From contig JAJXWS010000007.1 in the NCBI GenBank assembly GCA_021781495.1, positions 1 through 60,784 on the forward strand: 60,784 bases of DNA, in the 5' to 3' direction. Within the stretch, counting starts at the first letter, position 1, and each line of letters begins with the position of its first letter. Shown one piece after another: positions 23,766-33,404 of the stretch. A program made the position numbers and the translations under genes. The notes below the pieces were generated by a model that made no database searches, was not told the origin of the DNA, and saw only the letters and a program-made list of their open reading frames with translations. Source of the stretch: Acidobacteriota bacterium (GTDB taxonomy: Bacteria > Acidobacteriota > Terriglobia > Terriglobales > Acidobacteriaceae).

Positions 23766-26507
23766 TTACTTCGGCAGCGCCTTTGAGCCGGTGATGCTGA
23801 ATCCAGCCTCGGACTTCGCTGCCGTCTCCTGTGGCTGCGCGCCGCCCACCGTCAGCGTGTATTTGCCTGCCAGGATGGAGCGGTTGCCCTGGTCGTCCAC
23901 GCTCGACAGCGAACGCGGATCGATCCTCAGCGTCACCTGCCGGCTGGCGCCCGCCGCCAGCGACACGCGCTCAAAGCCCACCAGCGAGTGGATGGGCCCG
24001 TCGGCCTGCGGCGTCTTCAGGTAGGCTTCCACCACTTCATCGCCGCTCACCTTGCCCGTGTTGGTCACGGTCACGGTGGCCGTCAGCGGTTCGCCGGCCT
24101 TCAGCGTCTCGGCGGAGAGCTTCACTGGCCCGTACTGGAAGCTGGTGTAGCTCAGCCCGTAGCCAAAACCCCACAGCGGCTTGCCCGTAAAGTACCGGTA
24201 GGTGCGGTTCTTCATCGAGTAGTCGACGAACGGCGGAATCCCATCCAGGCTGGCATAGAAGGTCACCGGCAGCCGTCCGGCGGGATTGTTTGCCCCGGCC
24301 AGCGTGCGCGCAATCGCCCGGCCGCCCTCCACGCCCGGGTACCAAGCGGTCAGGATGGCGGCGGCATGCTCGTTGGCCCAGTTCAGCGCCACCGCGCTGC
24401 CGCTCTGCAGCACCACCACCAGCGGCTTGCCGGTAGCGGCCACGGCCTCCAGCAGTTTCTGCTGCGGCTCGGGCAAATCCAGGCGTGTGCGGTCGCCGCC
24501 GTCAAAGCCCGGAATCCGGATCTTCATCTCCTCGCCTTCCAGCTGCGGAGACAGGCCCACAAACGTCACCACCACGTCCGCCTCCCGGGCGCGCGCTACG
24601 GCCTCGTCCAGTTGCGCCTGGGCGGGCGCCTGCCACTTCAGCGTCACGCCGCCGCCGGCGCGGTCACCGCTGTGCGAGTACTCCAGCACAAACGCATGCG
24701 GCTTCGTATCTGCAAAGTCCACCGGAATCGTCGGATTCCTGGGGAAGTCCATGATCGGCGGAGCCGTCGGCGACGCGCCCGAAGCAGCCTTGAAGTTGCC
24801 CATCGCGGAGAGATCGTGATGGAAATCGCCCACCGCCTTCAGGTCATGCCCCGCGCGCAGGTCGCCTTCGCTGATGACCTTGCCGTCCATCCGCAGCCGG
24901 TAGCTCTCATGCGGCGAGTAGGGAAAACTGTCGCCCGGCTCCAGCGTGAACACATAGTGTCCAGCCGCCGGTGGCGTCAGCGTGCCCGTCCAGCGCACGG
25001 AGTAGTCGGTTGTCTCGATTTCGGATACAGGCTTTGCGTTTTCCCAGTCGGCCTGCACCAGCGGCTCCGTCGTCACCGCCACCGGCCGCCCCGTCCAATC
25101 CGGCGTGGCAAAGAACTCCGTCTTCAGCCCCTTGTCCAGGCCAAACGCCGTGCGCGGCACCGGCACGCCCACGCCCTCGGCCAGCGTGGAGCCCTGCGCA
25201 TACAGCACCGGCGTGCTGCGGAACTGCTCCAGTATGCCGTCCAGCGGCGTCACCGGATGCAGCGGCGTGCCCACGTAGTTGCCCAGAATCGACGGCAGCA
25301 GGTCGGCCGTCGGTCCCACCACGGCAATGCGTCCCGGCGCGCTCTTCAGCGGCAGCGTGCCGTTGTTCTTCAGCAGCACAATCGCCTCTTCGGCGGCCTT
25401 CAGCGCAATCTGCCGGTGCGCGGCAGACGCCACCTCGGAGTACGGCAGCTTGTCCAGCGGATTCGAGCCTTGCGGATCGAACAGCCCCAGCTGGAAGCGC
25501 GCCGTGTACAGCCGTTCGGCGGCCTGCGTTACCAGGTCTTCCTGCACCAGTCCCTGCCGCACCGCGTCCGCCAGCGTGTTAAAGCCCGCCGACCAGATGC
25601 TGCACGACAGGTCCGTGCCGGCCTTCAACGACAGCGCGGCCGCATGCGTAATGTCCGCCGCCTTCTTGTGTCCCTGGAACACGTCCACAATCGCGCCGCA
25701 GTCTGACACCACAAAGCCCTTGAAGCCCCACGCATCGCGCAGATGGTCCTTCAGCAGCATCGTGTTCGTGCAGGCCGGCCATCCGTCAATCGAGTTGTAG
25801 GCGCACATCACCGACTGCACATGCCCCTGCGTCACCGTGGCGCGAAACGCCGGCAGATACGTCTCCTCCAGGTCGCGCGGCGAGGGGTCCACGTTGAACC
25901 CGTGGCGCAGCGGCTCCGGCCCGTTGTGCACCGCAAAGTGCTTGCTGGTGGCCACCGCGCGCAGATGGTTCATGTCGTCGCCCTGCACGCCCTCGATAAA
26001 GGCCACGCCCATCCGCCCCGTCAAAAAGGGATCTTCGCCGTAGGTCTCCTGTCCGCGGCCCCAGCGTGGATCGCGGAAGATGTTGATGTTGGGCGACCAG
26101 AAAGTCAGCCCGAAGAAGATGCGGTGATTGTCCTCGCGCTGCGCCTGGTTGTACTTGGCGCGCGCCTCCGTGGAGATGACCGTGCCCATGCTGTGCATCA
26201 TCGCCGGGTCCCAGGTCGCGGCCATGCCCACGGCCTGCGGAAACACCGTGGCATAGCCCGCCCGCGCCACTCCGTGCAGGGCTTCGTTCCATGTCTGGTA
26301 GTCCGGCACGCCCAGCCGCGGAATCGCCGTCGCATAGTCTTCCAGCTGCGCGGCCTGCTCGTCCAGCGTCATGCGCTGCACCAGGTCGTGCGCGCGCTGC
26401 TGCGGGCTCAGGCTGGGGTTTAGATAAGCGGGTTCCTGTGCCACCGCCAGCGTGAAAAGGGCAGCAAAGACCAGTGGCGTAACCGTAAGCCATCTGCGAT
26501 TCGGCAT
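23766..26507 (-). CDS. Secreted GH3 beta-glycosidase with PA14 insert
   Basis: A 913-residue exported glycoside hydrolase family 3 enzyme (beta-glucosidase/beta-xylosidase type) for terminal sugars of plant oligosaccharides. Signal peptide about 1-23; GH3 N-terminal barrel about 30-350, with the catalytic nucleophile D269 in GFVVSDCGAI and the substrate segment ATSKHFAVHNGPEP; GH3 C-terminal domain from about 385; a PA14 carbohydrate-binding insert at about 455-590; and a fibronectin-III-like end at about 800-890. GH3 enzymes with PA14 inserts commonly act on short beta-glucans or xylo-oligosaccharides, so exact specificity is open. GGGAGG is ten bases before ATG. The gene is monocistronic; the wHTH regulator upstream may or may not control it. 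Confidence 0.92.
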   Translation of the reverse strand: MPNRRWLTVTPLVFAALFTLAVAQEPAYLNPSLSPQQRAHDLVQRMTLDEQAAQLEDYATAIPRLGVPDYQTWNEALHGVARAGYATVFPQAVGMAATWDPAMMHSMGTVISTEARAKYNQAQREDNHRIFFGLTFWSPNINIFRDPRWGRGQETYGEDPFLTGRMGVAFIEGVQGDDMNHLRAVATSKHFAVHNGPEPLRHGFNVDPSPRDLEETYLPAFRATVTQGHVQSVMCAYNSIDGWPACTNTMLLKDHLRDAWGFKGFVVSDCGAIVDVFQGHKKAADITHAAALSLKAGTDLSCSIWSAGFNTLADAVRQGLVQEDLVTQAAERLYTARFQLGLFDPQGSNPLDKLPYSEVASAAHRQIALKAAEEAIVLLKNNGTLPLKSAPGRIAVVGPTADLLPSILGNYVGTPLHPVTPLDGILEQFRSTPVLYAQGSTLAEGVGVPVPRTAFGLDKGLKTEFFATPDWTGRPVAVTTEPLVQADWENAKPVSEIETTDYSVRWTGTLTPPAAGHYVFTLEPGDSFPYSPHESYRLRMDGKVISEGDLRAGHDLKAVGDFHHDLSAMGNFKAASGASPTAPPIMDFPRNPTIPVDFADTKPHAFVLEYSHSGDRAGGGVTLKWQAPAQAQLDEAVARAREADVVVTFVGLSPQLEGEEMKIRIPGFDGGDRTRLDLPEPQQKLLEAVAATGKPLVVVLQSGSAVALNWANEHAAAILTAWYPGVEGGRAIARTLAGANNPAGRLPVTFYASLDGIPPFVDYSMKNRTYRYFTGKPLWGFGYGLSYTSFQYGPVKLSAETLKAGEPLTATVTVTNTGKVSGDEVVEAYLKTPQADGPIHSLVGFERVSLAAGASRQVTLRIDPRSLSSVDDQGNRSILAGKYTLTVGGAQPQETAAKSEAGFSITGSKALPK

Positions 26508-26718
26508 GGTGTTGTTCCTCCCGGGGCGCGACTTTCCCGTTAGCGCGACCTGCGTGCGCTGTCCTTCCTCCGGCGCGAATCCGCGTCCGCGTGCAGGCGT
26601 CCGGAAAAGCGATCTTCCAGCGCCCGAAATGTGGATAGGACAGACGTCAGGAACTCTACTAGGCCAGGGGCTTGCTTGGCTAGATTTATCGCTTTACTTC
26701 AGTTCATTTTGTGGAAAT

Positions 26719-28506
26719 TCAACGGCTCTCAGCCGGTGAGCCTGCGGCTTCCTGCTCCGCTGCGGCCTCCATGTCCGCCAGCACGCCCTGCATGCGCTTG
26801 AACTCCGCGTGCCCATGCAGCGCGTTCAGCCGCGGGTCAGCCAGCATCTGGAAGAACCACGGGCAGCGGTCCTGCTCGGCTCGCTTCAGCTCGCCCACCG
26901 CGCTCTCCCGGTCGCCCAGTTCCAGGTACAGCGCCGGAGTGAATGACCGCATCACAAACCGCTCGTGGCTCAGCCACTGCATCCGTTCCAGCATCTCCGT
27001 AGCTTCCGGGCGGCGGCCCGCGCGGGCCAGCGCGTAGCCGAGCACCGCGGTGGCAATGTCAAAGTAGGGCGAGCGCCGGGTCAGGCTCTCGGCCAGTTTT
27101 ACCGCTCGCGCGGCATCGCCCTGATAGGCCAGCACAATCGCGCCGTACAGGTCCGCTCCCTCATGCTCCGGAAACCGCTCCAGCGTGCGCTCCGCCTGCT
27201 CCCGGCTCTCCGCCGCTTCGCCCGCCAGGTGCAGCGCCCACGCCAGCCGCGCATTCAGCCAGGGCGAGTAGGCGTCCACCCGCAGCGCCGCGCGCAGCAG
27301 CTCCAGCGCCTCGGCAAACCGGTGCCGGCTCAGCGCAAACATCACCCGAGACCGCGTCGTCCACGGATCATGCGGCAGGTGCGCGCAGCCCGCAAAGGCC
27401 TGCAGCGCGCCGCGCAGGTCGTGGTGCACGTGAAAGCGCACCCAGCCCAGCGCCGGCAGCAGGGCATCCCGCCCCTCCACGGTCTCCGGAACCGCAGCGG
27501 CCGTCCTCTCCACCTGCTCGGCCGCCACTCGCGGAGCCATAAAGCCGTAAAGCGCCTGTGTCACGCAGATATTCGCCAGATCTACATGCGCAGCCACCAG
27601 CGTCGGGTCCAGCTTGGCCGCGCGGTGCATGTGCTGCAGCCCGTCCTGCATGGTGTGCCGCTGCAGGGTCTGCCACTCCTGATGCCCGCGCTGGAACAGC
27701 TCAAACGCCTCCCGCCGCGCCGGATCGTACTCATCGCCCACCGCCGGCGCAGCCGAGGCCGACAGAAACAGCCCGCCATCGCCGATGCGATACACCAGCC
27801 GCTCCACCAGTTCGGATTCCAGCCCCGCAATCCGCGCCTCCGGCACCAGAAAATCCTCAATCCATATCTGCGAGCCATCCTCCACGCGAATCATCTCCAC
27901 GCGCAGCCGGTAGTGCATCGGCATCGATCGCAGCGTGCCCGTCAGCACCAGGTCCGCCTCCAGCGCCTTGCCCACTTGCAGAGCCGTCATTCCGCGCTGC
28001 GCCAGCGTAAAGCTGGAGTCCCGCGCCAGCATCGTTGCCGGAACAATGCGGCCTCCCGTCAGCCGCGCCAGCGTCTCCTCGGCCACCGCGGCGCCCAGAT
28101 GCGCGGGCACGTTCATCCCGGTGGCAAACGGCAGAATCGCCAGCCTTGGCAGCGTCTCCGCTCCCGCCTTTTCATAGGATCGCGCCGGGACCGTCAGCCG
28201 GTAGCCGCGCTTGTAGATCGTCTGGATGCAGTCATCCGGCTGCAGCTTCGCGCGCAGCGCAGACACGCACCGCGTCACGCTGTCGGCCGTGACATGCACC
28301 TCGCCCCACAGCGCCTTTCGCATCACCAGCGGAGTCACAATCTGCCCCGCGCGGCGCAGCAGCAGCCGCAGCGCATCCAGCTCTTTCGGGGGCAGGTGGA
28401 TTACGGCATCCCGGCGAAGCAACGTGCCATCCGGCTCCAGCCGGAAGCTTCCAAAAACGTATCCCGTATGCCCGGCTTCGGGCTCGGTCACAGTCAGGCG
28501 TTTCAT
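26719..28506 (-). CDS. Winged-helix / TolB_N-like / TPR regulator
   Basis: A 595-residue CadC-like transcription factor without an obvious transmembrane segment. Residues about 15-108 form an OmpR/PhoB-type winged helix (FGSFRLEPDG at its start, TIYKRGYRL at the wing). About 125-255 resemble the TolB_N/FlgO domain (LAILPFATG, LVLTGTLRS, SQIWIEDF). The remaining half is TPR-like helices (GRRPEATEMLERMQWLS, LYLELGDRESAVGELKRAEQ). Such proteins typically bind DNA through the wing and sense partners through the TPRs. ATG 28506 is preferred over the longer frame from 28596, whose first 30 residues are not part of the domain. Confidence 0.82.
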   Translation of the reverse strand: MKRLTVTEPEAGHTGYVFGSFRLEPDGTLLRRDAVIHLPPKELDALRLLLRRAGQIVTPLVMRKALWGEVHVTADSVTRCVSALRAKLQPDDCIQTIYKRGYRLTVPARSYEKAGAETLPRLAILPFATGMNVPAHLGAAVAEETLARLTGGRIVPATMLARDSSFTLAQRGMTALQVGKALEADLVLTGTLRSMPMHYRLRVEMIRVEDGSQIWIEDFLVPEARIAGLESELVERLVYRIGDGGLFLSASAAPAVGDEYDPARREAFELFQRGHQEWQTLQRHTMQDGLQHMHRAAKLDPTLVAAHVDLANICVTQALYGFMAPRVAAEQVERTAAAVPETVEGRDALLPALGWVRFHVHHDLRGALQAFAGCAHLPHDPWTTRSRVMFALSRHRFAEALELLRAALRVDAYSPWLNARLAWALHLAGEAAESREQAERTLERFPEHEGADLYGAIVLAYQGDAARAVKLAESLTRRSPYFDIATAVLGYALARAGRRPEATEMLERMQWLSHERFVMRSFTPALYLELGDRESAVGELKRAEQDRCPWFFQMLADPRLNALHGHAEFKRMQGVLADMEAAAEQEAAGSPAESR

Positions 28507-28860
28507 TCGAACCAACGCATTCCTTTGGGCGGCGGCGCATCCCGCCGTCTCGTGCTCACCCCTGCATCGGTTCGCAGCCTGCCGCTGCCGGGGCAATCCG
28601 TTCGGTCAATCCAGGGCAAAGAAAAATGGCTGCCATCCAGCCGGAAATTCGTGCATTTGTACAACTGTTTTTGTTAATTGCCCCATTATCTACCGGGAAA
28701 TGCGTGATTTTTCGGCTGCAAACCGAATATTGTGCGGCAGTAATCCGGTTGGGTTACGGATTGGGCAACAGCATTCCCACCCTCTGCAACCCACGTAACG
28801 TGGTTCTTTCCTTGAAGGTAACATTCGCCGCTGTCCTGCCGCATGGCCGCGTCCGCGCAG
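28507..28860. other. Intergenic region upstream of the wHTH gene
   Basis: About 350 bases without a supportable gene. The middle (28660-28760) is AT-rich and should contain the promoter of the wHTH-TPR gene on the minus strand. A perfect palindrome CCACG-TAA-CGTGG lies at 28791-28803. An open + frame across 28626-28991 has no domain, runs antisense into the next gene and is considered a shadow. Confidence 0.5.
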
Positions 28861-28899
28861 CGCAAAAAGGGCAAGGCGCGCGGCCTTGCCCTTTTTGCG
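28861..28899. terminator. Terminator after the DUF481 gene
   Basis: Perfect 17-base stem (28861-28877 with 28883-28899) with a 5-base loop; each arm contains AAAAA or TTTTT, so it terminates in either direction. It lies 17 bases past the stop of the DUF481 gene. Confidence 0.85.
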
Positions 28900-28916
28900 G
28901 CAGTGGCGTCCGGGCG

Positions 28917-30143
28917 CTACGGGTGCGGCCGGATCGCGTACGTCAGCCCCATCGTGAACTGCAGGGAGTTCCGCTTCGTCGGCGGCTCTGAGGCGGGCGG
29001 ATCGTTCAGGTAGCTGTCCATCGTTCCCATGGAAAAGCTCAGGCTCTTGTACGCCGGAAACGCCACCAGGTTCGTCTCCGTCACCGAGTAGGCGTGCATG
29101 TTGTTGTAGGCCGGTATATACGACAGCCCCTGCGTAAACGAGAGCAGCTTCAGGTGCAGCATGTAGTTGGCGGAGTACGTGGAGCCCACCAGGTCCTGCT
29201 CCGTGCCGTTGGTCGTGCTGGTGATGAACAACTGCTTCTCGTACTGCACCGTGCCTTTCAGGTCCGCCTCCTGCCGCGGAGTCTTCAGCACCGTCCAGCC
29301 AAACCCGCCGCCGTAGATCTGCTGCAGATCCAGGTCCTGGCTGTAGTTGTGGTCAAAGGCCGTCTGCACCAGCGCAAAAAAGCGCGGCGAAAAGTACTCA
29401 TCGCGCTCCGCGTCCGCGTGGTAGATCGCCGACTTTGTCACCACCTCCGGCACATACGCGCCAAGCGTGGTGGAGAAGTAGCCCGCCTGCGTAATCTTGC
29501 CGAACGAGCCCGTAAAGTCCATCGACGTGCGATTGCGCGGCCGCAGCCAGCTCACCGTGGGCACCACCCGCACCAGCCCAATGCCGCCGGAGAAGGTGTA
29601 CTGCTTCTGCGTGGCCGTCACCACCGCCGCGCCCGCCGTCGCCTGTCCGCTCCACCCGGAGTAGAGCTTCGGCTCGTGGTTCACCAGCCTGTCCAGCGTG
29701 GCCTCGTCCAGCACGTAGCTCGTGTTCTTTACCGGAATGGTGACAGCCGGAGCGCCGGCCGCGGGCTGCACCGTGATCGCCTGCTTCTCCACCGCCAGTG
29801 TTCCCGCCGGAACCTGGCCCACGTTCTTCTTGCTGATCAGCTTTGCGCCCTTGCTCAGCACGGCGAACCGCTGGCTCGTATGCAGTTCCTTGATGTTGTC
29901 CCAGCTCAGCGTCAGGTCGCCCAGCGGAGCGCTGTGGAAGGTTACCTTGCCGTCCAGATCGCTCACCAGCTTGCCGTGCAGCGTGTCTCCGTTGCTCAGC
30001 ACCAGCACATCCTCGTCCGCGGGCTTGCTCTGCGCCATTGCGGCAACAGGCAGGCACAGCAGCGCGCACAGCACCGCGTACAACTGCACAGCGCGGCGCA
30101 CAGCCGCACCGGACCGGTCGCAACACAACACTCGTCGCATCAT
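28917..30143 (-). CDS. DUF481-family outer-membrane protein
   Basis: A 408-residue exported protein with a signal peptide (about 1-36, ending AAMAQ). Residues about 45-110 form a small beta domain (LVLSNGDTLHGKLVSDLDGKV), and the rest (about 180-408) is rich in alternating aromatic/polar strands typical of the DUF481 salt-induced outer-membrane barrel family, ending with aromatic-flanked strands and a short tail. Function of the family is poorly known. ATG 30143 was chosen because GAGGTGG lies nine bases upstream; a GTG at 30155 is also in frame. Divergent from the XRE-cupin regulator gene. Confidence 0.75.
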   Translation of the reverse strand: MMRRVLCCDRSGAAVRRAVQLYAVLCALLCLPVAAMAQSKPADEDVLVLSNGDTLHGKLVSDLDGKVTFHSAPLGDLTLSWDNIKELHTSQRFAVLSKGAKLISKKNVGQVPAGTLAVEKQAITVQPAAGAPAVTIPVKNTSYVLDEATLDRLVNHEPKLYSGWSGQATAGAAVVTATQKQYTFSGGIGLVRVVPTVSWLRPRNRTSMDFTGSFGKITQAGYFSTTLGAYVPEVVTKSAIYHADAERDEYFSPRFFALVQTAFDHNYSQDLDLQQIYGGGFGWTVLKTPRQEADLKGTVQYEKQLFITSTTNGTEQDLVGSTYSANYMLHLKLLSFTQGLSYIPAYNNMHAYSVTETNLVAFPAYKSLSFSMGTMDSYLNDPPASEPPTKRNSLQFTMGLTYAIRPHP

Positions 30144-30388
30144 CTGGCCATCCACCTCATCTCAGAGTTGTGCCGAGCAAACAAAAACTCCGCTCAGCGT
30201 TTGCAATCCTGCGTATGAGTCCTGGGATGCACAACGCGTGCCCCGGCGTTGCAGGCCATGCGCAGACGCACACTGCCATTCTGCAGCCAATTGCGGTGTT
30301 CGCCGCAGCTATCTGCGTCTTTTCTTCCAAAAAAATTCCAGGATTTTCTGCTGCTCCGCTGCAACAATGCGCACTGAGGAACCCTGCG
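30144..30388. promoter_or_regulatory. Divergent promoter region DUF481 / XRE-cupin
   Basis: 245 bases between divergent genes, with an AT-rich patch at 30320-30350 (TTTTCTTCCAAAAAAATTCCAG). It must carry both promoters; no operator is clear enough to name. Confidence 0.4.
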
Positions 30389-30982
30389 ATGACGAACGCT
30401 GCATCGTATGCCCGCTGGTCGCTAGAGCCCTACTCCATCGGTATCAAGCTGCGCAATCTGCGCTCGCAAAAGCGCCTCACCCTGGCGCGTCTCGCCGCGG
30501 AAACCGGGCTATCCACCGCGCTGCTCTCCAAGCTGGAGACGGACCGCATGATCCCGACGCTGCCCACGCTCGCGCTCATCTGCCGCGTCTACGGGGTCGG
30601 TCTCGGCTACTTCTTTTCCGAGCCTGCCGGCCACACATTCTCCATCACCCGCAAGGTCAGCCTGCAGGGCGCAAGCCGCGGCGCGGAGTCCGCGCGGCTC
30701 ATCCCGCTCAACGCGCAGTCCACCAATCCGCGCCTGATCACGCGCCTGCTTGAGGTTATCCCCGGAGGCACGCCCTGCGCGCCGCTTCCCGATGAGGAGG
30801 CCTGCGCCGTGCTCTATGTGCTGGAGGGCCGCCTGAAGGTGGAAACAGGCGGCGTGGTTGAGATTCTGGAGGCCGGCGACTGCGCCTACATGGAGACGCA
30901 GATCGCCCTCTCTCTCTGCGCGGATGGCGACGAGCGCTGCCGTGTGCTCACGGTTGTGCCCGGCACGCCGCACTCCACCTGA
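30389..30982 (+). CDS. XRE-family regulator with cupin sensor domain
   Basis: A 197-residue transcription factor. The N-terminal helix-turn-helix (about 12-68) reads IGIKLRNLRSQKRLTLARLAAETGLSTALLSKLETDRM, and the C-terminal cupin-2 barrel (about 110-190) contains CAVLYVLEGRLKVETGG and LEAGDCAYMET. The family commonly controls small sets of catabolic or transport genes in response to a small molecule bound in the cupin. ATG 30389 is preceded by GAGGA; longer in-frame starts have no domain support. It faces the RIC gene tail to tail and diverges from the DUF481 gene, which is a possible target. Confidence 0.88.
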   Translation: MTNAASYARWSLEPYSIGIKLRNLRSQKRLTLARLAAETGLSTALLSKLETDRMIPTLPTLALICRVYGVGLGYFFSEPAGHTFSITRKVSLQGASRGAESARLIPLNAQSTNPRLITRLLEVIPGGTPCAPLPDEEACAVLYVLEGRLKVETGGVVEILEAGDCAYMETQIALSLCADGDERCRVLTVVPGTPHST

Positions 30983-31015
30983 TTCCGCGCCGCACGCCGC
31001 CGCGCAGCGTTGTTG

Positions 31016-31741
31016 TTACGCTGCGGAAACCGTCTGCTCCATCGCAATGGCGCGCGGAAACAGCACGTTGTTTTCCAGGTGCACGTGGCGATGCAGGTCG
31101 CGCTCAAACGCGGCCAGCCCGTCATACAGGCCCACGGTCGTGGGGCAGGCGCCCGGCCACGCCATAAAGCCGTTCGTGCCCTCGCGCATCTCTTCCAGCA
31201 GAGCGCCGGCAGACTCGTGCTCGCTCACCATCATGCGAATCGGATTCTCCACGCTGCCAAAGCATGCCTCCGGCGTCTGATCGCTGCCGTTCAGCTTGCG
31301 CTCCTGCGCCTCGATGTACGGAAACAGAATCCGCTCTTCCTTGTGCAGGTGCAGCAGCAGATCATCGGCCAGCAGGCCAAGCTGCCGCTCAATCATGGTG
31401 GCCTCGGGATGCGTGGGGCCGTGCTTGCTTGCCACGCGCTCGGCCATCGCCGCCAGCCGGGGCAGCTCGCTGCGAATATACTCGTGGTGCGTTGCGACGA
31501 TGTATTGCGTCAGCTCCGCCAGCGGCGCATTGGTAAAGTCCCGTGCCGCGGGAGCCGAGCCGTACGCGGCACTGTTCAGGCTGGCCACCACGGACTCCAC
31601 ATCCAGACCCTTCTGCGCGCAGGCCTCGGCCAGCGGACGGTTGCCCCCGCAGCAGTAGTCCAGGTGCAGGGTTTCAAAGACGCGAATGGTTGCGGGTTCT
31701 TCCAGCGCAATGGCGCGAAGTGTGGATTGTGCAGCGATCAT
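31016..31741 (-). CDS. RIC-family di-iron iron-sulfur cluster repair protein
   Basis: A 241-residue ScdA/YtfE/DnrN-type protein that helps repair iron-sulfur clusters after nitrosative or oxidative damage. The N-terminal ScdA_N domain contains LDYCCGGNRPLAEAC (cysteines about residue 29), and the hemerythrin-like domain carries the di-iron ligands in TQYIVATHHEY, LHLHKEERILFPY, MMVSEHESAG and HRHVHLENNVLFPR. ATG 31741 is preferred: AGGAGG is about eight bases upstream, while the longer start at 31765 lies across that ribosome binding site. No FNR or NsrR site was identified. Confidence 0.92.
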   Translation of the reverse strand: MIAAQSTLRAIALEEPATIRVFETLHLDYCCGGNRPLAEACAQKGLDVESVVASLNSAAYGSAPAARDFTNAPLAELTQYIVATHHEYIRSELPRLAAMAERVASKHGPTHPEATMIERQLGLLADDLLLHLHKEERILFPYIEAQERKLNGSDQTPEACFGSVENPIRMMVSEHESAGALLEEMREGTNGFMAWPGACPTTVGLYDGLAAFERDLHRHVHLENNVLFPRAIAMEQTVSAA

Positions 31742-31917
31742 GATGCGACCTCCTTGGTGCCTCAAGCTTCGATACTCCGAGCCTAGGCCGCTTCGTTTCG
31801 CGCCTCAGCGACTTTAGTCACGCCCCGCAAAACTTTCCTCCGCAAACCATGCCGCGCCCGATTGCCCAGACCGCCCTCAGTCTGTACGATGAGGGGTTAT
31901 TTCAAGGACTCCCAACG

Positions 31918-33252
31918 ATGCGACCCAACCTGAACCTTATGAAGGCGACCCTTACCGGCGCGCTTGGCGGACTGCTGTTCGGCTTTGACACCGTGGTCAT
32001 CTCCGGCATCCTCGACTCCGTCGTGCGCCTCTACGGACTCAGCGACTACGGCAAGGGCTGGACCGTCGCCATTGCCCTCATCGGCACCGTCGTCGGCTCC
32101 TTCGGCGCGGGCGTAGTGGGCAACAAGCTCGGCGGCCGCGAGACCCTTCGCCTCACCGCCGTGCTCTACGTGCTCTCCGCCATCGGCAGCGCCCTTGCGT
32201 GGAGCTGGCCTTCGCTCATGGTCTTCCGCTTCATCGGCGGACTCGGCATCGGCGCCTCCTCCGTTCTCGGCCCCGTCTACATTGCAGAGCTCTCGCCCGC
32301 CAAGTGGCGCGGCCGCCTCGTCGGAGCCTTCCAGTTCAACGTCGTCTTCGGCATCCTCGTCGCCTACACCTCCAACTACCTCATCCGCCTGCTGCATCTC
32401 GGCGCAACGGAGTGGCGCTGGCAGGTCGGCGTCGCCGCCATCCCCGCCGCCGGATTTCTCGCGCTCCTCTTCGGCATCCCACGCAGCCCGCGCTGGTCCG
32501 CCTCCCGCGACCGCATCGATGAGGCGCTCGCCGTGCTCAAGCTGATGGGCGAGCCCGACCCCGAGGCCGAACTGGCCGACATCCGCGCCGCTCTTGCGCA
32601 GGAGCACGCCACCGCGCACGAGGCCGTCTTCCGCTGGAAGTACCGCTACCCGCTCTTCCTCGCCATCACCATCGGCGCGTTCAATCAGCTCGCCGGCATC
32701 AACGCCATTCTCTACTACCTCAACAACATCTTTGCCGCCGCCGGCTTCAGCCAGATCTCCGGCGACCAGCAGGCCATCGCCATCGGCTTCACCAACCTCA
32801 TCTTCACCATGGTCGGCATGAGCGTGATCGACAAGCTTGGCCGCAAGACCCTGCTGCTCATCGGCGCCGCGGGCACCGCTGCTTGTCTCGCGGGCGTGGC
32901 CTGGATCTTCACCACCAACTCGCACCAGCACATGCTCGTCTGGCTGCTCGTCACCTACATCGCCTTCTTCGCGCTCTCGCAGGGCGCGGTCATCTGGGTC
33001 TACATCGGTGAGGTCTTCCCCAACCACGTCCGCTCCAAGGGCCAGGGCGTGGGCAACGCCAGCCACTGGATCATGAACACCGCCATCGCCCTTGAGTTTC
33101 CCGTGCTCGCCACGCGCATCGGCCGCGGCGCGCCCTTTGTCTTTTTCGCGGCCATGACCGCACTCCAGTTCTTCGTCGTCCTGCTTGCCTATCCTGAGAC
33201 GAAAGGCCAGACCCTCGAAGAGCTGCAGCGCCACCTTATCCCTGCGGAGTAG
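31918..33252 (+). CDS. Sugar-porter MFS transporter
   Basis: Twelve-span major-facilitator permease of the sugar porter (XylE/AraE/GLUT) family, 444 residues, probably a proton symporter for a pentose or hexose. Signatures: LFGFDTVVISG in TM1, the RSPRW loop after TM6 (PESPRWL in the canonical form), NQLAGINAILYY in TM7 (QQxSGINAxxYY), DKLGRK between TM8 and TM9, and the C-terminal PETKGQTLEEL. ATG 31918 follows AAGGA; an in-frame ATG at 31849 would add 23 non-hydrophobic residues. It is followed 150 bases later by a class II sugar-phosphate aldolase on the same strand. Confidence 0.9.
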   Translation: MRPNLNLMKATLTGALGGLLFGFDTVVISGILDSVVRLYGLSDYGKGWTVAIALIGTVVGSFGAGVVGNKLGGRETLRLTAVLYVLSAIGSALAWSWPSLMVFRFIGGLGIGASSVLGPVYIAELSPAKWRGRLVGAFQFNVVFGILVAYTSNYLIRLLHLGATEWRWQVGVAAIPAAGFLALLFGIPRSPRWSASRDRIDEALAVLKLMGEPDPEAELADIRAALAQEHATAHEAVFRWKYRYPLFLAITIGAFNQLAGINAILYYLNNIFAAAGFSQISGDQQAIAIGFTNLIFTMVGMSVIDKLGRKTLLLIGAAGTAACLAGVAWIFTTNSHQHMLVWLLVTYIAFFALSQGAVIWVYIGEVFPNHVRSKGQGVGNASHWIMNTAIALEFPVLATRIGRGAPFVFFAAMTALQFFVVLLAYPETKGQTLEELQRHLIPAE

Positions 33253-33404
33253 TCCTCCGCGCGCCCGCTGAAACTCAGCCGCCTCGGGTGACATGCATCA
33301 CCACTGGCGGCCCGGCTTTGCCCTATATCCTTCTTGTGGGACACTGAAGCAAAGGCAGACGGGCTCCCAGAGCCCGGTCAATTCGCCACGGTGAGGTCAC
33401 ACGC

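Noticed and set aside
28626..28991. 121-codon frame between the wHTH and DUF481 genes
   Set aside because: No domain, composition changes abruptly, and it runs through the terminator and antisense into the DUF481 gene.
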